DNA of 5,387 bases from Verrucomicrobiales bacterium (GTDB lineage: Bacteria; Verrucomicrobiota; Verrucomicrobiia; Verrucomicrobiales; Verrucomicrobiaceae), in contig DMMK01000254.1 of the NCBI GenBank assembly GCA_003453085.1, positions 1 to 5,387 of the forward strand, in the 5' to 3' direction. Shown here in pieces: positions 1-5,387 of the stretch (the first letter of the stretch is position 1; each line of letters starts with the position of its first letter). The position numbers and the translations under genes are program-made. The notes below the pieces were generated by a model that saw only the letters and a program-made list of their open reading frames with translations, made no database searches and was not told where the DNA came from.

Positions 1-428
1 CCACGCTGGTGCATTACATGATGGCCAAGATGCTGCGCCCTGTGTCTGCGGTGCCGGAGGCGGAGCAGGCCCTGCATCGCCTGCTGGCAAACAGCATCAT
101 TGAAGATGGCAACTTTGCCCGGGGTTTCATGCAGCGCGTGGGGCGCGAGTTTATCCAAAAGATGGAGTCTTGCTTGGCGGTGGCCATGGCTGCTGGCGAT
201 GCCGAAGCTTCACCTTTGCAGGGAAAGGTCGGAGCATGGTTTGTGCAGCACTTTGCGGCCATGCTGATGCTGAATGAAATGCCGGGTCGCCCCGTGGTGG
301 AACTGGAAGTGGATCGCGCAGCTCAGGTGGAGCAGGCGGTCTGGTTTGCCTTGAAGGGCCTGGGGCTGAAGGCCGAGGCCATTCGTCGAAACTATCACCC
401 GCAGGCGTTTGCTCTGCTGATGAGCTGA
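1..428 (+). CDS. Probable TetR-family transcriptional regulator, C-terminal part (5' end outside window)
   Basis: The frame is open from the left edge and ends at the TGA at 426-428. A GTG at 9 and ATGs at 18 and 21 lie in frame, but no stop precedes them, so the gene very probably starts upstream. About 142 residues are visible. They are almost all helical, with amphipathic stretches, and end in a segment like those closing many TetR-family proteins: residues resembling AVWFALKGLGLKAEAI followed by a short basic/aromatic tail. TetR proteins are about 190-220 residues, with an N-terminal HTH of about 55-60, so the visible length fits a protein missing only its DNA-binding domain. If so, it is a cytoplasmic ligand-responsive dimeric repressor whose ligand cannot be guessed. 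The next gene follows after 62 bases on the same strand. The family call rests on overall pattern, not a diagnostic motif; another all-helical protein is possible. Confidence 0.6.
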   Translation, partial: TLVHYMMAKMLRPVSAVPEAEQALHRLLANSIIEDGNFARGFMQRVGREFIQKMESCLAVAMAAGDAEASPLQGKVGAWFVQHFAAMLMLNEMPGRPVVELEVDRAAQVEQAVWFALKGLGLKAEAIRRNYHPQAFALLMS

Positions 429-449
429 TGTTTTTTGAATTTGTGTAGA

Positions 450-463
450 AGTAAGCACTCACT
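450..463. promoter_or_regulatory. Imperfect palindrome, candidate TetR-type operator
   Basis: The 14 bases AGTAAGCACTCACT form an inverted repeat with five of seven complementary pairs (pattern AGTnAGn-nCTnACT). The site lies between the stop of the TetR-like gene and the ATG of the propeller gene, 27 bases before that ATG. Short palindromes of this kind, placed beside the regulator's own gene, are typical TetR-family operators. No convincing -35/-10 pair was found around it: TTGAAT at 435-440 has no good partner at normal spacing. The assignment is inference from position and symmetry only. Confidence 0.3.
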
Positions 464-490
464 CCGAACTGACAATCTCCATATCCGTCT

Positions 491-2077
491 ATGACCACTG
501 ATTCTCCCTCCGTCCCCAAGGCGCGTTCTCGTGGCTTGCCCTGGTTTCCCATTGCCACGATCCTTCTGGGCTTGGCTGCCGTTTTCTACATCCGTTCGCT
601 GCCTGAGTTTGAGCGGAATCTCAAAAGCTGGCTCACGGCAGCCATCCCGCTGCTGGTGGTGATCCTGAACTGTTTGTGGTTCGTCTTCACTCCACGCTTC
701 TCCTGGCGTTTCCGGCTGACGGGGTTGGTTCTGCTGGTGGTGTTGGGAGGCGTGGCGAAATGGACGACACGAGTGGATGGGACCCTGGATGGTACGGGAC
801 TGCCGAACATCGTGTGGAAGTGGTCTAAATCCGAAGGTCCCTCCCTGGCCAAGATGAAAACGGCGGAAGCTGCCGAGGGCTGGTCCCCGGATGCAACCAT
901 GCTGGCTCAGTCCACCGATGTAGCGCAGTTCTTTGGCCCGAATCGAGACGGCACAGTCACGGGCGCTAAGCTGGCGGCCGATTGGAAGTCGGTGACTCCG
1001 AAGGAGCTGTGGCGTCAGCCGATTGGCTTGGGATGGTCCGCGTATGCGGTAGTCCAGGGGCGAGCCTACACGCAGGAGCAGCGAGGCGAAGAGGAGATGG
1101 TGACGTGCTACGATCTCTTTACGGGCAAGCTGCTGTGGTCCTATGCGGACCCGGTGCGCTTTTCCCAATGGCAGAGTGGGGATGGACCCCATGCAACGCC
1201 GACGGTGCATGAGGGGCGGGTTTATGCCTATGGGGCGACTGGGCTGCTGAACTGTCTGAATGCCACCACGGGCAAGCCGATCTGGCAGCGCTCTGTCCTG
1301 GCGGAAAACAAGCTGGAAAACATCGAGTGGGGTGTCAGTGCCTCGCCCTTGATCGTGGATGACAAAGTGGTGGTAACGGGCGGCCAGACAAAGGGGCCCG
1401 TGTTGTTTGCTTATAAACTCGATACGGGTGAGTTGGCCTGGAAAGCAGGCGATGACCAAGCCTGCTATTCCTCACCTTTGCTCGCTACTTTGGCGGGAAA
1501 ACGGGTGATCTTGAGCAATAACGTGCGCTCTTTGACCGCCTATGATCCTGCCAGTGGCGCTGTGCTGCTGGATCATGAATGGGGTGGTGCCAACTGGCCC
1601 AAGGCTTCACAACCCTTGGTGTTAGGCCTGGATCGGGTATTTCTTTCCGCCGGTTACGGCATGGGCTGCCAGATGCTGGAAATCAAGGCGGCAGCGGATG
1701 GTTCTCTGGCGGCTACACAACTGTGGACAGGCATGAAGATGAAGACGCAGTTCAACAGCCCGGCGGCGCGGGAAGGCCATGCCTATGGCCTGGATGACGG
1801 GCGGCTGGCCTGCCTGGATCTGGCCACCGGTGAGCGCCTGTGGAAAGAGGGGCGTTTTGCCTCCGGCCAGAGCCTGCTGGTGGATGATCTGGTCATCATC
1901 CAGAGCGAAAGCGGCCCGGTTCATCTCGCGGCGGCAAAGCCCGAAGGATTTCAAGAACTGGGCAAGATCGGTGCCCTGAGCAGCAAGACCTGGAACCATC
2001 CCACGCTGGCGGGCCGTTACCTGCTGGTGCGCAATGATCGCGAGGCCGTGTGCTACGAGCTGCCCTTGGCGAAGTGA
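491..2077 (+). CDS. Membrane-anchored PQQ-like (BamB-like) beta-propeller protein
   Basis: This 528-residue protein has two parts. Residues 16-34, 47-66 and 74-89 are hydrophobic and look like three membrane helices. Basic residues before helix 1 and in the loop between helices 2 and 3 (RFSWRFR) place the rest outside the cytoplasm by the positive-inside rule. From about residue 145 (FFGPNRDG) the chain is a PQQ-like propeller with repeated blade-end motifs of the form (C/A)x(L/D)xxTGxxxW near 206-216, 255-265, 307-317 and 441-451, plus a degenerate one at 350-360 (YDPASG). Such propellers occur in PQQ alcohol dehydrogenases, in BamB and in many uncharacterised planctomycete and verrucomicrobial proteins. 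I see no dehydrogenase catalytic signature or heme motif, so a scaffold, binding or assembly role is more likely than an enzyme. The ATG at 491 lacks a Shine-Dalgarno sequence, but it precedes a basic N-region and helix 1, so it is well placed. The gene continues the direction of the TetR-like gene and precedes the PSD1 gene by 120 bases. Confidence 0.9.
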   Translation: MTTDSPSVPKARSRGLPWFPIATILLGLAAVFYIRSLPEFERNLKSWLTAAIPLLVVILNCLWFVFTPRFSWRFRLTGLVLLVVLGGVAKWTTRVDGTLDGTGLPNIVWKWSKSEGPSLAKMKTAEAAEGWSPDATMLAQSTDVAQFFGPNRDGTVTGAKLAADWKSVTPKELWRQPIGLGWSAYAVVQGRAYTQEQRGEEEMVTCYDLFTGKLLWSYADPVRFSQWQSGDGPHATPTVHEGRVYAYGATGLLNCLNATTGKPIWQRSVLAENKLENIEWGVSASPLIVDDKVVVTGGQTKGPVLFAYKLDTGELAWKAGDDQACYSSPLLATLAGKRVILSNNVRSLTAYDPASGAVLLDHEWGGANWPKASQPLVLGLDRVFLSAGYGMGCQMLEIKAAADGSLAATQLWTGMKMKTQFNSPAAREGHAYGLDDGRLACLDLATGERLWKEGRFASGQSLLVDDLVIIQSESGPVHLAAAKPEGFQELGKIGALSSKTWNHPTLAGRYLLVRNDREAVCYELPLAK

Positions 2078-2101
2078 GGGTAGGGGGACTTTCAGCTTTT
2101 T

Positions 2102-2141
2102 CGCCGTCTGTCCGGCATCCCCCTAAAGTGGGGTGTCGGCG
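2102..2141 (+). terminator. GC-rich imperfect hairpin after the propeller gene, weak terminator candidate
   Basis: CGCCG at 2102-2106 can pair with CGGCG at 2137-2141. Inside it, CCCC at 2119-2122 can pair with GGGG at 2130-2133 across a seven-base loop. The two stems are separated by a large asymmetric internal loop (12 bases on the left, 3 on the right), and no T-run follows. It begins 24 bases after the stop codon of the propeller gene, the usual place for a terminator. It could equally be a 5' leader structure of the next gene, or chance in GC-rich DNA. Confidence 0.2.
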
Positions 2142-2170
2142 GCTGTGAAATGTCTCGTCAGGGGGCGTTG

Positions 2171-2187
2171 GTTTCATACACTGAAAC
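2171..2187. promoter_or_regulatory. Perfect inverted repeat just upstream of the PSD1-gene start
   Basis: GTTTCA at 2171-2176 and TGAAAC at 2182-2187 are exact reverse complements separated by TACAC. The element ends 10 bases before the chosen ATG at 2198. It could be an operator for a dimeric regulator or a small RNA hairpin that limits ribosome access. TACACT at 2177-2182 resembles a -10 box, but no -35 box stands at normal spacing. No Shine-Dalgarno sequence lies between the element and the ATG. The symmetry is directly visible; the function is inferred. Confidence 0.35.
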
Positions 2188-2197
2188 ACACCCGGAC

Positions 2198-5100
2198 ATG
2201 ACACGCGCCCTTCCATTCCTTTTTCTTCCTGGCCTGCTACTGGCGGCCGATCCTGCGGACGACGCGAAAAACGCCGCCCAGAACGACTCCACCCCCGTGC
2301 CGAAGGTGAGCCCGCTGGTGAAGTGGACCTTTGAAGGCAAAGAGCCTGGCGAATTGAAAGGCAAGGCAACGATCGAGCCCACGGGCCCGCAGAAACCGAT
2401 CTATCCCGTTTTTGAAAAAGGCAACAAGGCGGCTGTCTTTACTGGCAAGGACAGCTTCATCCAGGTCAAGGAAGCCGACCTGCCTGAAACAAACCTGCGT
2501 TTCGTCCAGGGGGATACCATTAGCATCGAGACCTGGGTGAATGCCGAAGATCTGGCTAACGGGAAGTATGTTTACCTGATTGGCAAAGGGCGGAACAAGT
2601 CGGACAAGTTCACCTCCGAAAATCAGAACTGGGCGCTGCGCCTAAAGGGCGAGGGTGGTGAGGCGCGGCCTTGCTTCCTTTTTCGCAGCCGCAACAAGGC
2701 TGGGGCGGAAAATTATCACCGTTGGGTTTCCAAAGAAGGTTTCAATCCGGGGTCCGGCTGGCATCACGTGGCGGTGACCTACACCTTCGGCAAGCCGGAG
2801 ACGATGAAGGCCTATGTGGACGGCAAGAAAACGAGCGGCGGTGTCTGGGACATTGCGGGCAAGACCACCGAGCCACCCGTGAGCGATGCGGACGATGTCA
2901 TGATCGGCACTGGTTATGGTGGCGGCGCAGGCAATACCCTGGCGGGTGCCCTGGATGAGATCGCCGTGTATCGCGAGGTGCTCCCGGAAGTGCTGCTGGC
3001 GCAGCGTTATCAGTTCCAGCCACCACCGCCACCGATTGATGCCAAGAAGCTGCCCAAGGGCCGCGTGCTGGTGCAGATCTGCGAGGACGGTGTGCCGCCG
3101 AAAAACTCCTGGCCTGCGCTGCCACCCTCTCCGACGGAGACTTACACGCTGGATGTCTTTGGCCTGTCTGAGGTGCCTCAGAAGTATGTGGAAACAGGGG
3201 TGCGTGGAGATCGCCCCATTCCTTACCTGATTCGTGCTGCCTCGGTAGTGAAGCTGCCTGCGGGCAAGCATCGCCTTTTGGTCCGTGGCCGCAGCGCCAC
3301 CCGACTTCTCATCGATGGCAAGCCTTTCCTGGACCTCCCTTTCGCCAAATCTGACACGGGCGGCCATGGCCGTGTGTCTGAACAGGATAACTACCTGAAC
3401 CTTGGCCCAGACTTCCGTTTTGCCCCTCCTGGAACACAGGAACTCTGGGCAGAATTTGAAACCAAAGGCGGTGAGCATTTGTTTGTCATCGAAAGCATGG
3501 TTGGCGGTGTGGTGGGCTCTTCCAAAAAACGTCCGGAAACGGGTGAGACGGTGGTGGCCATTTCCTATGAAGGGCGCGAGACCTGGGAGTTGGTGGGTCA
3601 TGACAAGGTGGCCTACAATGACGCTGGCTGGGCTGCCTATGAGAAGAAGCAGAACACCTGGCTGGTGGAAGCAAATGCCGAGCGCCGCGCCAAAGTGCGT
3701 GCGAAGCATGATGCTTATTGGACAAAGCGCCGCGATGCCGCCGCCAAGTGGCTGGCTAGCGCCCCTGCGGTGAAGGTGCCTGCCCCGGTGAAAGGCTACC
3801 CGGCCAACAATGCGGTGGACCATTTCCTCAATGCCAAGATTGATGCCGTCGCGGCCCAATATTCGGCGGCTAAAAAAGATGGCGTGAACTTCTACAAGGA
3901 AGTCATGCCGATCCTGGAAGCCAACTGCTTTAGCTGCCATCAGGGCAGCAAGACCAAGGGCGACCTGAAGCTCGACTCCCTAGCCGAAGCCCTGAAAGGT
4001 GGCGAATCCGACGGTCCCGCGATCGTTCCGGGCAAGCCTGAAAAGAGCTCCCTCATCGCCCGCATCAGCACCACGGATGAAGACTACATCATGCCACCGA
4101 AAGGCCACCCGCTGAAGGCCGAGCAGATCGCCGTGATCCAGCGCTGGATCAGCGAAGGTGCCGTCTGGCCTGAGATGAATGTGGACCGCATCGAGATCAC
4201 GGATCTCAGCGATGAACTCGCCTTCCTCCGTCGCGTGACGCTGGATACCGTGGGCGTGGTGCCGACTCTGGAAGAGATCGCCAGTTTCACGGCGGACAAG
4301 AGCCCCAACAAACGTGCTAAGACCATTGACCGCCTGCTGGCCGACAAACGCTGGGCCGACAAATGGATGGGCTACTGGCAGGATGCCTTAGCCGAAAACC
4401 CGAACATTCTCAATCCCACGCTGAACAACACGGGACCCTTCCGCTGGTATCTGCATGAGGCTCTGGAAGATGACCGCCCGATGGACCTCGTCGTCACCGA
4501 GCTGCTGCGCATGCAGGGCAGTGAGCGTTTCGGCGGCCCGGCCGGGTTTGGCACCGCCTCAGGCAATGATGTGCCCATGGCAGCGAAAGGAACCATCATC
4601 AGCACCGCCTTCCTCGGCGTGGAAATGAAGTGTGCTCGTTGCCACGATGCCCCCGCACACAAGAGTCTGCAGCAGGATCTCTTCGAACTGGCTGCCATGC
4701 TGGAAAAGAAGGCCGTGGATGTGCCCAAGACCAGCAGTGTGCCCATGGACAAACTGCATGAAGGAGGTCGCAAGCCTCTGATCCAGGTGACCCTGCAACC
4801 CGGCACCAAGGTGGAGCCCGCGTGGCCCTTCGATGAATTCGCCCCTGAGCATCTGGCGGATACGCTGGCGGAAAATCCCAAGGATTCCCGCGACCGTCTG
4901 GCCTCTCTCATCACGGCTCCACAGAATGAGCGTTTTGCTCAGGTCATCGCCAACCGCCTGTGGCAGCAATACATGGGTCGCGGCATCGTGGAGCCTGCGG
5001 AAGACTGGGAGCGCGGCAAGCCTTCACACCCTGAACTCATCCGCTGGTTAGGTCGTGAGTTTGTGCGTGGTGGTTACAGCTTGAAAAACCTTTCCCGCAT

Positions 5101-5387
5101 CATCCTGAACTCCCACGCCTATCAGCGTGCTACGGATACGCAGCTAACGGCGACGAGCCCGCTGTTTGCCTCGCCTGCGCCTCGCCGACTGGCGGCCGAG
5201 CAGATTGTGGACTCGCTGTTTGCCGCCACGGGCAAGCCTTTCAAGACGGAGGAAGTCAGCCTCGACATTGATGGCCGTCGCGATATGAAGAGTTCCATCA
5301 CCTTGGGCAATCCGACCCATGCCTGGATGCTGGCCAGCACCAGCAATGAGCGTGACCGCCCCAGCCTGAGCCTGCCGCGTATTCAGG
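2198..5387 (+). CDS. Exported multidomain cytochrome c protein: LamG-like, PA14-like, PSCyt1, DUF1549 (PSCyt2), DUF1553 (PSD1); 3' end outside window
   Basis: The frame runs uninterrupted for 1063 codons to the right edge with no stop. Residues 1-17 look like a short signal peptide (basic R3, hydrophobic core, likely cleavage near LLLAA). Residues about 43-272 are a LamG/concanavalin-like fold, with the diagnostic WHHVAV at 188-193 and LDEIAVY near 252. A proline run (275-279) leads into about 290-440, which looks PA14-like (LPAGKHRLLVRG at 353-364, then DGKPFLD at 373-379). A charged, probably helical stretch spans 481-521. PSCyt1 follows, with heme motif CFSCH at 577-581 and likely axial Met in MPPKG at 632. 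DUF1549 covers about 668-830 (LRRVTLDTVGVVPT; a second CXXCH, CARCH, at 812-816). DUF1553 begins near 878 (NRLW at 919-922, HPELIRWL from 944, LNSHAYQR from 970, LAAEQIVDSL from 998). It is probably periplasmic or surface-located and redox-active; substrate and partner are unknown. The expected C-terminal end of PSD1 is missing. An in-frame ATG at 2150 would add 16 residues ahead of the signal peptide; 2198 is preferred because it puts the signal at the N-terminus. Confidence 0.93.
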   Translation, partial: MTRALPFLFLPGLLLAADPADDAKNAAQNDSTPVPKVSPLVKWTFEGKEPGELKGKATIEPTGPQKPIYPVFEKGNKAAVFTGKDSFIQVKEADLPETNLRFVQGDTISIETWVNAEDLANGKYVYLIGKGRNKSDKFTSENQNWALRLKGEGGEARPCFLFRSRNKAGAENYHRWVSKEGFNPGSGWHHVAVTYTFGKPETMKAYVDGKKTSGGVWDIAGKTTEPPVSDADDVMIGTGYGGGAGNTLAGALDEIAVYREVLPEVLLAQRYQFQPPPPPIDAKKLPKGRVLVQICEDGVPPKNSWPALPPSPTETYTLDVFGLSEVPQKYVETGVRGDRPIPYLIRAASVVKLPAGKHRLLVRGRSATRLLIDGKPFLDLPFAKSDTGGHGRVSEQDNYLNLGPDFRFAPPGTQELWAEFETKGGEHLFVIESMVGGVVGSSKKRPETGETVVAISYEGRETWELVGHDKVAYNDAGWAAYEKKQNTWLVEANAERRAKVRAKHDAYWTKRRDAAAKWLASAPAVKVPAPVKGYPANNAVDHFLNAKIDAVAAQYSAAKKDGVNFYKEVMPILEANCFSCHQGSKTKGDLKLDSLAEALKGGESDGPAIVPGKPEKSSLIARISTTDEDYIMPPKGHPLKAEQIAVIQRWISEGAVWPEMNVDRIEITDLSDELAFLRRVTLDTVGVVPTLEEIASFTADKSPNKRAKTIDRLLADKRWADKWMGYWQDALAENPNILNPTLNNTGPFRWYLHEALEDDRPMDLVVTELLRMQGSERFGGPAGFGTASGNDVPMAAKGTIISTAFLGVEMKCARCHDAPAHKSLQQDLFELAAMLEKKAVDVPKTSSVPMDKLHEGGRKPLIQVTLQPGTKVEPAWPFDEFAPEHLADTLAENPKDSRDRLASLITAPQNERFAQVIANRLWQQYMGRGIVEPAEDWERGKPSHPELIRWLGREFVRGGYSLKNLSRIILNSHAYQRATDTQLTATSPLFASPAPRRLAAEQIVDSLFAATGKPFKTEEVSLDIDGRRDMKSSITLGNPTHAWMLASTSNERDRPSLSLPRIQ

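Noticed and set aside
431..476. Sigma-70 promoter before the propeller gene (TTGAAT, TTGTGT and GACAAT as boxes)
   Set aside because: No pair of these boxes has 16-18 base spacing together with an acceptable partner, so a promoter cannot be supported by reading alone.
395..1459. Open frame on the minus strand (354 codons) opposite the propeller gene
   Set aside because: It overlaps the end of the TetR-like gene and most of the well-supported propeller gene. The product is R/Q/H-rich and matches no family I recognise.
491..2077. PQQ-dependent alcohol/glucose dehydrogenase as the function of the propeller gene
   Set aside because: The blade motifs are generic to PQQ-like propellers. I see no adjacent-cysteine disulfide, no catalytic signature and no heme motif, so the enzyme label is not supported.
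2078..2090. G-runs (GGG, GGGGG) after the propeller stop codon as a possible G-quadruplex
   Set aside because: Only two runs lie close together; the next (2130-2133) is about 40 bases away, too far for a standard four-run quadruplex.
2642..3940. Long open frame on the minus strand (432 codons) opposite the LamG/PA14/cytochrome region
   Set aside because: It lies wholly antisense to a clearly coding frame with recognisable domains. Its translation is rich in R, H, Q and G with no recognisable domain, as expected for a shadow frame in GC-rich DNA.
4372..4969. Two overlapping minus-strand open frames opposite DUF1549/DUF1553
   Set aside because: Both are antisense to conserved domain motifs on the + strand. 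They overlap each other in different frames and have serine/arginine-rich, low-information translations.

Overview
The window carries three genes, all on the + strand, with short non-coding gaps. It reads as GC-rich chromosomal DNA from a Planctomycetota/Verrucomicrobiota-type bacterium. The strongest evidence is the last gene, which combines a planctomycete-type cytochrome c domain (PSCyt1), DUF1549/PSCyt2 and DUF1553/PSD1, a set largely confined to the PVC superphylum. The membrane-anchored PQQ-like beta-propeller gene and the lack of clear Shine-Dalgarno sequences fit the same picture. Verrucomicrobiota (a Prosthecobacter/Verrucomicrobium-like genome) is my preferred guess, but that is inference.

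Layout. (1) Bases 1-428: the 3' part of a gene entering from the left edge, most likely the ligand-binding C-terminal domain of a TetR-family repressor; its HTH lies outside the window. (2) Bases 429-490: a 62-base gap with an imperfect 14-base palindrome that could be a TetR-type operator. (3) Bases 491-2077: a 528-residue protein with three N-terminal membrane helices and a predicted extracytoplasmic PQQ-like (BamB-like) beta-propeller. (4) Bases 2078-2197: a 120-base gap with a GC-rich imperfect hairpin and, next to the following start codon, a perfect 6-base inverted repeat. (5) Bases 2198-5387: a large exported multidomain protein (LamG-like, PA14-like, cytochrome c, PSCyt2, PSD1), open for 1063 codons and cut off by the right edge.

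How the genes may work together. Both complete reading frames encode proteins acting outside the cytoplasm. The propeller protein could be an assembly or scaffold factor. The PSD1 protein has at least one covalent heme site plus carbohydrate-binding-like domains, which suggests a surface or periplasmic redox role linked to polysaccharide use. The TetR-like gene may control one or both downstream genes. None of this coupling is shown directly. No RNA genes, CRISPR arrays, insertion sequences or attachment sites were seen. The most notable points are the domain order of the PSD1 protein, its second CXXCH motif, and the two palindromes in the gaps.
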